A program made the position numbers and the translations under genes. From NCBI GenBank assembly GCA_024345305.1, contig BRON01000006.1, positions 1,612,001 through 1,676,000 of the forward strand: DNA of 64,000 bases, written 5' to 3'. The stretch is from Mrakia gelida (Eukaryota; Basidiomycota; Tremellomycetes; Cystofilobasidiales; Mrakiaceae). How positions within the stretch are numbered: position 1 is the first letter of the stretch; each line of letters starts with the position of its first letter. Below, piece by piece: positions 1-11,638 of this stretch. The notes under the pieces were generated by a model that worked only from the letters and a program-made list of their open reading frames with translations, was not told where the DNA came from and made no database searches.

Positions 1-753
1 CGGTTCGTTTCCTTCTCCCTTCCGTCCTCCCTTCCCTCGTCTCGTGTACTTACAATCTCCTCTCCTCGTTTTCGTGTTCTCTTTCTCCAGGTCGGAATCG
101 CCTCCAAGAAGTAAACGGAGTTTGGTCACCGCCTTTCTCTCGTTCTCTTCCTGGGTGTGGTCGGATCGAATCAACCCCGACTCGGCTGCTGTGTATGACA
201 TGGCTTTTCTCTCTTATGCCTGCTCTTGCTTGTCGTCGGTGAGAGAGGAGGAGGAGCTGGTGAGGGAACGAAGAAAAGAAGGAGGAGAGGATGGAGAGAG
301 GTCGAGCTTGGGTTGGGTTCGCGAGGACGAGCGAACGTCGAGCCTCGAGGGAGAAAGAGGAAGGAGGGGAAAGAAGAAGTCTACAATTAGATCGCTCGAG
401 TACGTAGGTAGGGGGAACGACTCGAGCTAGACTACGTAGAGGTAAGATACGGACGGCGAGGATCGTTGGAGAACGAGCGCGTCGAACGTCGACCAGGAAG
501 GAGGTTGGGGATCCGAAAGGAGAGAGAGGGAGAGACGAGGATGAATGAAGTCCTGAAGCGATTAAAACGAGAGCGAGACCGCGAGAACGAAAGGCCAAGG
601 GCCATGCGAATCCACAAAAAAAAGGGGGAGTGTGTGGTGGTAAAGAAAGAAACGAAAGAAAGAGGCGCGTGCGAGAACGAACGAGGGAAACGAAGACGGA
701 AGGCTACAGTGTACTGGCAAAGAAGGAAGAAGGGAGGGAGTGTGGTGGTAGAT
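1..753. other. No recognisable gene
   Basis: Long open frames occur on both strands but they are low-complexity Ser/Arg-rich translations without a recognisable domain or a convincing intron pattern. The right end lies directly after the stop codon of the DUF7727-type gene and probably holds its 3' untranslated region. A gene entering from the left edge cannot be excluded. Confidence 0.4.
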
Positions 754-1851
754 CTAAACCGCGTTCCTCGAAACTTTCTCGGACTCCGTTCCACCTCCAT
801 CACCCAACTGCTGCCAGTTCCTTCCTTCTCCTCCAGCGGCGGGAGGAGCGTCTCTTCGAACGACTTCGTCGGCGATGGATTCGCCCTTTTGGAGAGCTCG
901 GAGGAAACAGGCTGAGGTGACGAGGTAGAAGATCGCTCCGTCGAAGCCCTGAAAAAATAAACAAAAGGGAGGGTGAAGGGAGGTTAGTGAGGAGGTTGGA
1001 GACAAGAAGAGAGAGAGAGCGACGACGCGAAGGGAGAGACTGGAGGGAGGGAGACGATGGATCGCGGCGAGACGAACTTGGTAGAGAAGGATCTCGACGG
1101 CTGCGAACATGAAGTAAGCGACGACTCGGAAGATGTGGGATCGCCAGAGGGAGGTGTCCTTGATCTGTACGGCCGTTGAAAAGCGAGAAGAGGGGAAGTC
1201 AGTTCTCGTCGTCGTCCTGAGGCTCCTTTCTGCCGTGTTTCGAAACGCAGGGAAGCGAGACAAGCGGGAGAGAGCGGAGAGGTGGACAGGTAGAAATGGA
1301 ATGGGTTCGAAGAGCTGAGAAGGAGGGGGAGACGCGAGCGAGCCAAGGTAAGTTTACTCACGAAGATCAAGGGCCACTCGAGGCAGAGGGTGAAGACTCC
1401 GAAGAGCAGCATGAGGATCTGAACGAGAGGGATGTTGATGATGATAGCCAGGAACGGTTGAGCGGCAGCGGTGGGACTGGGACGAAGAAGGAACAGGAAA
1501 GGGCAAGGAAAGCAAGGGAAGGGAGGAGGAACGAGTGAGCTCGAGCTCATATCGAAAGGGGAGGGAGGTGAGCTCGCGAGCAGACTCACATCAATCCAGC
1601 AGGACCCAACTCAGCACCGATGAAGTCCCAGAAGAACTTCCTGTAGCAGATCCCCCAGAATCCAGCCCAAAGAGACCCTGAGAGAGAGAGAGCCAGAAGC
1701 AGAACCAAACCGGGTTTCCCGTCAGCTCGAGCCCTCTCTTCCCTCCCTCCCCTCCATCCGACCCGTCGCTCTCGAGGGGACTAGAGGACTCACACATCGC
1801 CGAAGCCATAGCCATGAGCCTAGCGAGATCACTGAACTTCAAGTCTCCCAT
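754..1851 (-). CDS. DUF7727-type fungal four-helix membrane protein
   Basis: Five exons join in phase: 1851-1794, 1677-1590, 1476-1362, 1164-1078 and 948-754, giving about 180 residues. The N terminus reads MGDLKFSDLARLMAMAS and runs into the aromatic segment LWAGFWGICYRKFFWDF. Three further hydrophobic helices follow (around residues 50-70, 74-90 and 100-135). The order (short amphipathic start, W-x-G-F-W, YRKFFWD, then helices ending in a short polar tail) matches the conserved fungal membrane family carrying DUF7727. The biochemical role is unknown. All introns have GT-AG borders, four with GTGAGT-like donors or GTAAGT/GTTCGT variants. No paralog is visible in the window. The family assignment is from memory of the motif pattern and is fairly secure; the function is not. 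Confidence 0.8.
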
Positions 1852-2070
1852 TTTCTGATGTTTATAGGTGCGTAGAGGTGGAGCTGCTGGAGCTTTCGAG
1901 GGAGGGAGGGAGGGAGGGAAGGTGGGAGGGAGGGTGGGTTGGGAGATCGGCCTGCGAAGGGATGAAGAGATAGAAAGACCTGCTTTCTTGAAGGGAAACT
2001 GGAAGAGAAGGGGTCGACCAGCGGGAGGAGGGGAGAAGGAGGAGAGGACCGAGAAGAAAAGAGAGAGAGC
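1852..2070. promoter_or_regulatory. Upstream region of the membrane-protein gene with a G-run tract
   Basis: The plus strand carries a nearly uninterrupted series of GGGA units from about 1899 to 1938 (at least six runs of three or more G). It lies roughly 50-90 bp upstream of the start codon at 1851. Such a tract can form a G-quadruplex and may be part of the promoter. No TATA-like box is obvious. Confidence 0.35.
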
Positions 2071-3093
2071 TTGAAAAGAGAAGATGATGGATGGAGGTCA
2101 AGAGGAGAGGGGAGGCGAGAGGGCGGAGACGAAGCAGGGGAGGGGCGTCGAAGTCGGCTACCCGGTCGTTCAGTGCTTAAGAAAAGCTGCTCAGGAGGTA
2201 GCTCAAGTTTTGATCCCGTTCGGAGGGTTGAGACACGAGAGGGAAGTCGAAAAAGATGAGATGTTGAGGAAGAATGAGGGGCTCGGGGGTGGACGAGCTT
2301 GATCTCGCTCCTCTCGAGAAAGTTCAGGACGCGTCAAGCAAATCTTCAGAGCGACTGCTCTTTCTGACCGAGTAGATGAGCCCCGTATCTCAGCTCTTCG
2401 AATTCTGTCGAAAATGACGACGGAAAAGCTCACCCTCGCGGGACCAAACGAGAGAGGAGAGGAGGAGGGAGGTGAGCTCGACGTTTCAAGTCGCCCTCGA
2501 ACCACGTCGATCTCCTCCTGCCTTCGTCCCATGTCCTCCGCCCTCTCCCTCGAAGTTTGGTCAGCTCCTCGGACTATCAACTGGACGCGAAGGTGTTGCT
2601 GCCAAGTTTCAGAATCGTCCAGACGTCAGCCAATGGTTCGTTCATTTGCGACCAACTCCAAGCTCGCTTCGACTCTCTCCCTCCTTCGCTCAGCTCACAT
2701 CTTCCTCTTCCATTCTTTATAGACGCTCAAACTGTATCGGTTACGCAGCCACAGTTTGCGAGGAGCTGGCTGGATGCCTGCCTTACTGACGACCTTCGAC
2801 TCATTCAAAACACGATCGATGATCCGTCGCGCTCTCGTCCTTCGTTGTGCTGACTCCCTTGCCCCTTTTTCTCTCTCTCCAGACCATCAAAGAATCGAAT
2901 GAAAGAGATACACTCGGATCTGCTTCAGACGTTGGCGAACGAGGGAGGACGAGGGGTCGAGGGCGCCGTGAATCAGGTGAGCTCGAGGCAGGAAATTCGT
3001 TTCGAGTGCTAAGTGCTGTACTGTAGGGTTGGGAAGATCAGATGAGGTTCACACTTTTCGTTCTTCGAAGCGACGACGAGGGACTGCAGGTTC
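2071..3093 (+). CDS. Unassigned exon-like pieces, possible decayed or unknown gene
   Basis: Several plus-strand pieces look like exons but do not join cleanly. One piece (about 2266-2320) ends GVDELDLAPLEK at a GTTCAG donor. After a CTGAC branch and TCTCAG acceptor near 2390 the next piece reads LFEFCRK and then stops, while the adjacent frame continues MTTEKLTLAGPNERG. A later piece (about 2730-2840) reads AQTVSVTQPQFARSWLDACLTD. The last two exons (about 2882-2978 and 3027-3093) can join in phase to give a basic tail SSKRRRGTAGSS and a TGA stop, or in another phase to give a different protein. I do not recognise the family. The phase conflict at 2390 suggests either a wrong model or a degraded gene. 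Treat as provisional. Confidence 0.22.
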
Positions 3094-3189
3094 CAGCTGA
3101 GCTTTCTTGTATAGAGAGAAGAAACAATGACATCGAAGCTAGACAAGTTCACGCGCTCAGAGCTCGACGCGGGTCAAAGGCAAGCTCCC

Positions 3190-5678
3190 TCAGAGTTTCC
3201 CGAGCTCAAGCATCGCCTTCCTGCTCCTCTCTTCCTTCCTACTAGCTACGGCAATCTCCTTCATCCTCTTGATCCTAACTCGCATCTCCTCTCCCTCAGA
3301 TCCGTTCATCCTTGCGAAGACGTCGACCATCTCCTCTCGAATCGCCTTGGGAGTTCCAAGAACGGTGATTCCTCGAGCGGTGGGGCGACCGATGTTGAAC
3401 TCTGGTAGGGGCGAAAGAAGACGCCAGAAGGAGTCGAGATCGAAGGTGAGGTGGAAAAGAAGGAGGGGAGGAAGGAGAGACGCACCCGTTCGGATCTGAA
3501 GCAGCTCGGACGCAACTTTGTGAACGAGGCTCAACTCGATGGCGATGGGGACTTGATCGGCAGCTCCTGGCCAGGCGATCATGGGGACTTCGTGAAGGAT
3601 GGATTCTTGGACGGAGTTGCTGCCGCAGTGGGTGAGGAAGAAGGAGGTGGCCTTAGAGAGAGGGAGAAAGGAGAGCGGTGTCGACGCGTCGGTTGGTGTT
3701 GGTTCGAGGGAGACGCGAAGGAAGGAGAGGACGAACCTTGTGGGCGAGGACAGCTAGCAGTGCGATGGAGATAGATAGTCAGTAGATGCGTCGGTGGAGA
3801 CGACAGAACTGCAATTGCAACGACTCACCGTTCTGAGGAACCCACGTCGCAAGGAGACCTCGACCTTCGCTCGCTGAGATTTTCGACTCGATGACTTCGA
3901 CAATCTCGCCTTCGAGGACTCCCTGAGTGATGATGAATCGGATCTTGAGCTCGTTGAGAGTGTCGAGGAGGATGGCGACGTGTTCGAGGAGAGGGATGGC
4001 GAAGACGGACCCGAAACTGTCGAAGTCGGAAACGCGTCGAAACGAAATGAGTCGTCAGTTCACGACTTCAGCTCGACTCCTCTGCTGTACGATTCCGACT
4101 CACCTGATCAACAGAACGCTCCTCTCTCCATCTTCCTCCAAAGCTCGATCCAAGAACTGAATCACCTCGCCCTTCTTCTCCTCAACGACGAACTCCTCGC
4201 CTCCCCGAGCTCCCAAACCCGAGTTCCATCCCACCTGCGGGAGCTGAGGTCCAACCTCCCACCAGTTCTTGAAGGTTCGCTTGGCAGCCTCGAGAACATC
4301 AGGAGTGAAGTCTCCCTCCCAGACGACGATGACTCCAGCGAGACGTGGGTCTTGGTGGGCGTTGATGGTCTTGTTGGAGAGCTGAGGGAAAAAGGAAGAG
4401 GCGATGCGTCGGAAACGGAGTCCGTCGACGAACTTAGACGAAGCAAGAACGCACCTCGAGCCAGTCCGTTGGGCCTGAAGGGTCGAAAGGTCAGTTTAGA
4501 CTCAGAGAATAAAAAGGGGAGAGCGGGAACGACTCACTTCTGTATCGAGCGGCTGAGGGTTGAAGTTCGTACGTGACTGAAGAACGAAGACGATTTAGCG
4601 AAGACTCGCGAGCACAGTAGTTCTTTTCAACTCACAGACGTCCCCAGCGCCGATAACATGGACGAGGTCGGTGTTGTGCTCGGTGACCTGCAGAAGGAGT
4701 GTCGTCTTCGATCAGCATCGAAGACTTTTCGTCGACGCGACGACGAGATCGACGTACCTTCTCGTAGATCTCCATGTCTTCCCTCTTGTTCTCAGGATGC
4801 TTGAAGATCTCAAGAGCTCTCTTGAAGAGAGGAGGGTAGACTGAATCGGGAGAACGGAAGAAGAAGCTACGCAAAGAAGAAGAGGTCAGCACAGACGATG
4901 CGACGCGTCGAACCCTTGTCCAAAGCAAAGGGCGGACTCACCATCCAACGAAAGCAGACGAGAGAGGAGCGAAGCTGACGATATCGATCTTTCGGTCGGC
5001 TGAGATGTGAAGAGCAGCTTCGACGCCCGCCTTGGTAGGTGCGATTCCGACGAGAAGCAGCATGTCCGAAACGACGCGAGTGACGGGGACGTCGAAGGCA
5101 AGGATGAGCTCGTTGGTGTAGGTATCGAGAAGGGGACCTCCCTGGGGATAAAAAAACGTCGAAGTCAGCTTAAACTTGCAGATCGAGAGAGAAGGAAAGC
5201 GAGGAGACGCACCAGGAGCAGCTTCGGGTAGACGTCCCCAAAGTTTTTGATCGCTTGCAGCCTGTCGAGAACAAACGAGAGCGAGGTCAGTAAAAAGAGG
5301 GTGGAGATAGGCAACGAGCTACTCACGAAAAGCTTCTCATCTCGAGAACCTTGACCAGACCAGCCCCCTCGGCCTTCTGGACCTCCCCAAAGAAAACGGG
5401 GTGAAGCCGTGAAAGAACCTCCTCGCCCAACGCGAAGCGAGCTTTCTCTGCAATGAGCTTGGGCTGAAGCTGCTTGTGGACGAATGGGTGATGTAGAGGT
5501 GAGGATGAAGCCCGAGAAGGTTGAGAGCGAGGGCGAGGAGAGGTCGAGCGTGGCCGAAAGCTGAGAGGAAAAGGTAGAACGCGAACGAGGATCAGCCTCG
5601 AGCCGTCAAGACGAAATTCGGTTGATTGGAGAACGTACCGACGTGAGAGACGAACACTTGATGAGTACGAGTGGCCAT
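3190..5678 (-). CDS. UDP-glycosyltransferase (GT1 family), apparent frameshift
   Basis: A multi-exon gene, with about ten introns, encodes a glycosyltransferase of the GT1 (UDPGT) fold, which moves a sugar from a UDP-sugar to a small hydrophobic acceptor. The N terminus MATRTHQVFVSHV joins to AFGHARPLLALALNLLG, the usual first strand and glycine loop. Later exons give SFGSVF, LATWVPQN and the nucleotide-binding signature THCGSNSVQESILHEVPMIA (about 3660-3560), followed by WPGAADQ. The C terminus is KAMLELGKL. Exon 2 changes frame near 5481-5492: the frame giving HPHLYI runs to a stop, while the frame one base away gives PFVHKQLQPKLIAEK and stays in phase with all later exons. One missing base there would explain it. 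The gene is therefore either newly broken or affected by a sequence error. It is divergent from POM152, about 700 bp away. The substrate cannot be predicted. Confidence 0.85.
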
Positions 5679-6375
5679 CCTCAGGGTCTGAAGATCGAAA
5701 AAGGGAAGGCAAAGGTCGTGGTGGTCGAGAAAAGAAACGCGTCGTCGCCTTTTGTACTCGGACTCAGCGGATCTCTCGAGGCTGAGCAGGATGAAGACGT
5801 CCACATGGTGAGTCCGGAGTTCTACCTCCGTGTAGCAGAGTCGGTTGCATGATGGCAGGCGTGGGTAAGAAGAAAGAATCGCTGGGGCGACGCTTATCCA
5901 TCGAGGGACGGCTCTCCTTCTAGATCAGCAGCTGAGCAGCCTGCAAGAAAGCGGCCGGATACCAAGAGAGCTCGTGAGCTCACACTAAGGGATGTGAAAG
6001 TGAAGAAATGGGATCTCCTGGGAGGCAAGAGGAGTCGTACTGACCATGCAGAGGGGATCGCGGAGCTGGAAGCTGGTCGACTGAGATGCTTCTGCTCCGA
6101 GCGGCCCTGCGACCTTGAGCTTTCTGAGATGCGATGCGAAAAGGTCAGATGCTACTACACGTGCTACTGAGAATATCAGCGAAAAAAATCAGAAAAAACG
6201 AGGAGAGAGACGATGACGGTTCGGCGGAAGGAAGGAGGTCGAGCTCGCGAACCTCCTTCGTGCCCTTCAACGCTCGCCTTCTCGCCTTCGTCGCGACGAC
6301 CTCGTTTTCAGCTCTCATCAGAAAGCACTCAGGACCTTCAGCGGCCAGGACCAGCTTGCCATCTCGTCTTCGTTT
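5679..6375. promoter_or_regulatory. Divergent promoter between the glycosyltransferase and POM152
   Basis: Both flanking genes start away from this stretch. A CACGTG E-box-type hexamer is visible near 6157-6162 in an A/T-richer patch with several adenine runs (about 6178-6200). No conserved ORF was recognised. A short 5' exon for POM152 could still lie here. Confidence 0.4.
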
Positions 6376-9300
6376 ATGGCGGAACCAGTGATCTCCGAGT
6401 CGATCCTACATCGGACAGGTTCGTCCTTCCCTCCTCTCCTTCCCTCCCCTCCCTTTCTCAGCTCAACATCTCGACCATCAGCCCTCGCCCCAAGCTGACC
6501 CCTGTATCACTTTCTTCCTTATTCAGAACAACGACTTTACATCACCTCTATCTTTGTTCTGATTCAAGCGTACAAGCTCTACACCTTCCTCTTCCTCTCG
6601 AGCTCGCTCTCCTCCCTCCCCAAACTCCTCCTCCTCGACGCTGGATTCATCCTAGCAGTCCCCCTTCTTCGAGTACCGAGACTCACGTACGATCGTAAAA
6701 CAAGATGGACCCTCGTCTTCGTGATAGGAACGCTGGATTGGTTGGTCTTTGGAGGATGGAGATCGGTGAGTCCCAAACTAGAATTTGAAGAGCTCATCAT
6801 CTCTCCTTCCTTCCCTCCGTTCACCTGCTCCTTTGCGACCTGTACCTGAGCGAGAAAGCTCACCTATCTCCTCTCGTACCCCACCTTAGATACCCTTTGG
6901 GTCCCTGATCCCTTCAGCTCTCACCTCAGCTCTCACCTACTACCCAACGCTCTCGTCGACTCGAGCTCGTCTTCGAGATGTCATCAAGCCCAACGACCAT
7001 CTCCTCGGAGCCTTCACGTTACATATCCTTCCCTACTCGTGAGTTCATGCTCTGTACCATATCTCAGAGTTGTATACCTCATCTGACCGACTCTTTCGCC
7101 CACTCCGTTCCTCTGCAGCACGGCTCGAATCCCCGTCGTCCCTTCCACCCAACCTCTCTCCTGCCTCTCCTCCCAAATCCCTCTCGTCAAGGTTCCCCTC
7201 ACCTTCAACACCACCCAACCTCACATCATCGAGTACTCGCTCACCCTCCCAGCATCAGGAAAGGTCGTCTTCATCAACGTCACAGCCTCGGACCTCGAGG
7301 AAGTCAAAGTCGCGAGACGTCACCTTCACCTTCCCCATCTTCTCGAGGACGAGGACGACGACGAGGACGAGGAGGAGGAAGAAGTCGAACACCTTCTCGC
7401 TCTCGCCGATCAGAAGAAGAAGCTCCAGTCCATCCAAAAGCAGGCGCCAGCGGTCTCGTCCATCGTCGGCCAGTCCAACCTCCTCACCCTTCTCCTCCCC
7501 ATCTCCCAACCCTCGACCGTCAGGCTCTCGCGAGTGTGGTCAGCCTCGGGAGCAGAGTTCAGGATTGCTAGAGGAGGAGAGATGAGGATCTGGGAGTGTC
7601 CCGAGGCGACGTTCGTTCCTCCTTCCGTCGTCGGCGGACATCGCGACGCAGAGGAGAAGTGCGTCGGAGAGACGGGGACGTTGGACGTGGTGGTGAGGGG
7701 AAGTGGTGGAGGGTTGAAAGTCAAGTGGCAGGCGACGGACGACTCCGGGCACGTTGTAGAGGATGGGTGGTTGGAAGGAATTGGGGACGAGGATGCTCCC
7801 CCTTTCCGAGGAGATGCGGAGGAGGAGTTGACCGTGAGTCTACGCTCTACACCGCTCGAGGACGCGAAAGATAACGAGCTGACGCTTCTTGCTCTTCTTA
7901 TTCTTTCATTCTCCCAGCTTCCCCTAGTCAAGACCGATTCAACACCCTCCGTCGCCCTCCCTCGATCCCATCTCGCGTCCCTCCCCCTTTCCTTCAACAA
8001 GAAAGGGTCCAAAACCTACACCCTCACCGGTCTTTCTTCACCTCACACTCCTCTCCTCGCCCTTCCCTCCATCATCGGATCCACCTCCTTCACCTACTCG
8101 GTCTACACGTCTCCCTCCCTCAGCTTCGCGTCCGCTTGCTCCTCCTCGAAACCTCTCCTCCTCCTCCACCCCAAGCACGCACCCGAGGATTACATTCGCC
8201 CGACGATCAACATCCTCTCGAGCGAAGCACCCGAGAAGGGCTATGCTTTATCCGCCAAGATCAAGTTCGAGCCCGTCGTCGGTGGAGGAAGCGCTTGGAC
8301 GAAGGACGTCGAGGTCGTTGGGAAGTCGAAGCCTCTCGCGATTGAGAGCGAGGGAACGTACACGCTGCTTGGAGTTCAGGGTGGAAGGTGTGCTGGAGAG
8401 GTCAGAGAACCTAGCGAATGTCGAGTCGAGCTTGTGCCAATTCCCGAGGTTTCGATGGAGGTTCGGAAGCTGCAGGACGATTGGTGAGTCGGTCGTGTCT
8501 CGTCCCTCGTTCCTTCAACCCGTTCGCTGATCCCGTTCCTTATCTTCTGCTACCACCAGCGCCGGAGAACTTGGATTCGTCGCGTCTCTCACTCTCCGAG
8601 GAACTCCTCCCTTTACTCTCTCGTATCAAGTCCAACGTCAAGGCGTCGCGTCCGCTCGACCTCAGTTCCGGAAGAAGGTCATCAACAGCCTTCAAGAAGA
8701 GCTCACTCTTCAGGAGGAGGTCGAAGGAACCTACCTCTACGAATGGAAGTCTCTCGCCGACGTATACTACCCTCTCGGAATCGATCTCGACGAGGACAGG
8801 AAGATGGAGGACGTCGTCCAGGTCGTCCACCCCCTCGCTTCTGCGGAGCTCGTTCTCGGTGGTGGAACTGGGAAGAAGGTCATTTGGGCGTGCAAGGGTA
8901 GTGAAATACCTGTCGAGGTCGATCTCAAGGTTCGTCCTCACCTTTCCGAGCTCCAAAGCTCTCGAGAATATCGCTGACTCTCGTCCCTCTCCTCGCACTC
9001 AGGGCAAGGCTCCCTTCTCGCTCACCATCGTCACCACCTCCCCCAAGTCTCGCGACGTCGTCACCCTCACCGACCTTCCTCAAGCCAAACAGAGGATCCA
9101 GGTTCGGGTTCCGGAGGAGAGGCTCGCCAACGGAGGCAACTTTACAGTCTCGCTCGGCGAGGTGAAGGACGCGAATGGGTGTGTGAGGAGGTTGACTGGA
9201 GCTGCGATGGCGGTCGAAGTTCGAACGACGAAGGTGAGAACAACTGACTCCCCTCGCTCAATGACATGTGAGATACTGACGCGTATTCGTCTTCCCTTGC

Positions 9301-11431
9301 TGCAGCCGTCGGCGAGGATCTACTCGAAGGACGGTCGTCGATCGGCCATCGTCGCGAAGGGAACGGAGGTTTCGATTCCTCTGAGGCTGACTGGAGAAAA
9401 GGTATGTCATTCTCTTCCTTCTCGCGCCTCCACCCTTCGCTGACCAGTCCTCTTCCCATCATCCTCCAGCCCTGGACCGTCGAGTACACGAACTCGAACC
9501 TTCCCAAGGACGTTCTCTCGATCAAGCTTCTCTCAGTGAACTCTGCGATCAACGTCGATCAAGCTGGGACTTACCGTATCCTCAAGGTGAGCAATCCTCT
9601 TCTCTTTATTCTAATCACGAGCACGACGCTGACGAGGATCGTTCCTCTTCGTAGGTCGAGGACGCGCACTGTCGAGGATCGATCGTTCCCGACGAGGACG
9701 TCTTCTCCGTCGAGCACCTCCCCGAGCCTTCTCTCGCTCTCTCTCCAGACGCTGGGGCTCGATCTTCCAAGGATGGATCAGTCATCAGGGCTGGAGTCTG
9801 TGTAGGAGTTGACGATCAGTTCTCGCTCAAGATGCAGGGTGAGTTCGCTCGTTATTTCCACTCGCTTCCAGACGACGAGACTGACTCCTTTCCCTTCCTC
9901 TTTTCCAACTCTCAGGCCAAGCTCCCTTCAAGATCTCCTACTCCCACTCCCACACCGTCAAAGGCGCGAGAACTCAAGGCAAACCTCTCATCTTCGGCGC
10001 GGTTCAGTCGACCAAGACCTTCCCTCTCGAAACCTCGGATCCCGGTCATCACACCTACACCTTCGACCGAATCGGAGACACCAACTACGCTCCCATCGCC
10101 CACGGACTCATCTCTCCAGCTCGTTCAGGCAAGATCGTCGTCGAACAGGAGGTCTACTCTCGTCCATCCGCCGCCTTCCTCTCACCATCTCCCATCTCCC
10201 TCTGCTCGAACGCCATTCTCAGACCCAAGACCTCAGGATCCAAGGGAACCGTCGTCTTCACTGGAAAGGCTCCTTTCGACCTCGAACTCAACATCAGGAC
10301 CGTTACCTCGCCCTCGCCAGTCGTCAAGTGGATTCGAGGGATCAAGACGAACGAGTGGAAGCTCTCCGTTCCCGATTTCGAGTTCGAGTTTGTTGGGACT
10401 TACCTCGTCTCGATCGCGAGCGTGAGAGATTCGACTGGATGCGACGAGGAGGTGCTCGGAGAGGAGGGTAGATCGGTGCTCGTGGAGGTGGCAGAGACGG
10501 CGTCGGTGGTGCCAGTCTCGAAGTCGACGGACGTCTGCGTTGGTTCGAACCTCGAGTTCCTTCTTCAAGGAAGCGCTCCTTGGACTCTCACGTACGTTCA
10601 GCTTCATCTCATCTCAACCCCTCCCTGTGATCTTGGCTGATCCATTCTCTTTTCGTCTTTCCACCACAGCTACGACTGGAACGGCAAAGTCACGACCTCG
10701 ACGGAGAAGCTCTCGAAATGGTCTCGACTCTCGGATCGACCTGGTCGCTTCGCCATCCAGTCCATCGCTCACGCCAAGAACCACTGCAAGGTCGAGGTCC
10801 AAAACATCCATCGAGTCGTTCACGCTCTTCCTAGAGCCAGCATCTCAGCTGGGAAGGACTTTATCGAGACGGTCGAGGAGGGTGAGTCGCGTTTCCTTTT
10901 GTCTTTCCTCTCGTTTTCGTCGAAAGCTTGAACTGACTCAACTTCTGCTTTCGTTCACTTAGGCGACCAAGCCGAGATCATCTTCACCTTTGAAGGAGAA
11001 GCTCCTTTCTCGTTCAGCTACACTCGCTCGGAGGAGGCTGCGAACGGACGCGTCGAGGTCGTCGAGACTCATGTTCGTCCTTCTTCCCTTCTTCTCCTCT
11101 TCTCGCCTTTTGTCGCTGACTCTTCCTTCCCTGTCGTTCCTCGAAACGCAGACGGTCACCAACATCCAAGAGAACCATTACTCGATCTTCGCGTCGACGG
11201 AGGGAACGTGGAGAGTGACGATGGTGGAGGATCGGTGGTGCAGGTTCGTCTTTCGTCTTGCCGTCTCCCTTTCTCGCCTCGCCAGCCTTCGTTGAGACTC
11301 GTTCGCTGACGCTTTTCGCCGCTCTTTCCTTTGTCTCTAGATACCCTCCTCTCGCAGGAGCTGGACCAGGCTCGTCGGAGCCGCTGAAGATGCTCGAAGG
11401 GATCGATATCTTCCCTCCCCTAACGGGATGA
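6376..11431 (+). CDS. Nucleoporin POM152 (pore membrane protein)
   Basis: This encodes the integral membrane nucleoporin Pom152, which forms the membrane ring of the nuclear pore. The start MAEPVISESILHRT joins in phase to QRLYITSIFVLIQAYKLY. Two to three transmembrane segments lie in the first ~130 residues (exons to about 7040). The remainder is the lumenal chain of repeated Ig-like domains, each marked by a G-x-[AP]-P-F turn: GTPPFTL (about 8600), GKAPFSL (about 9003), GQAPFKI (about 9915), GKAPFDL (about 10260), GSAPWTL (about 10570) and GEAPFSF (about 11000). Conserved cysteines precede several repeats. About a dozen introns are mostly GT-AG with CTGAC branch points. The C terminus is EGIDIFPPLTG followed by TGA. 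Length is about 1,300 residues, as in the family. An acidic run (DEDDDEDEEEEE, about 7340-7390) sits after the membrane part. No lesion was seen. Confidence 0.95.
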
Positions 11432-11638
11432 GACGCGACGGGACGATAGAAAATGAAACGTTTCGCCTCGCTTGGAACATAACATAAGACTAAGATCAAA
11501 CGAACGAAAATACTCGCTTCTCGACGCGTCAACAACTCAAAGCAAAGCGAAACTCCCCCCTCCCCTTCTTCCTCCCCTGAAGCCATCACTCCCTCATCGT
11601 CCAACTAAGAATCGATGACCACCTGCATCCCCTCTCGC

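Noticed and set aside
7255..7509. Long minus-strand ORFs opposite POM152 exons
   Set aside because: They mirror the acidic run and Ig-domain exons of POM152; the C-rich codon use of the host opens antisense frames throughout. No domain or splice pattern supports them.
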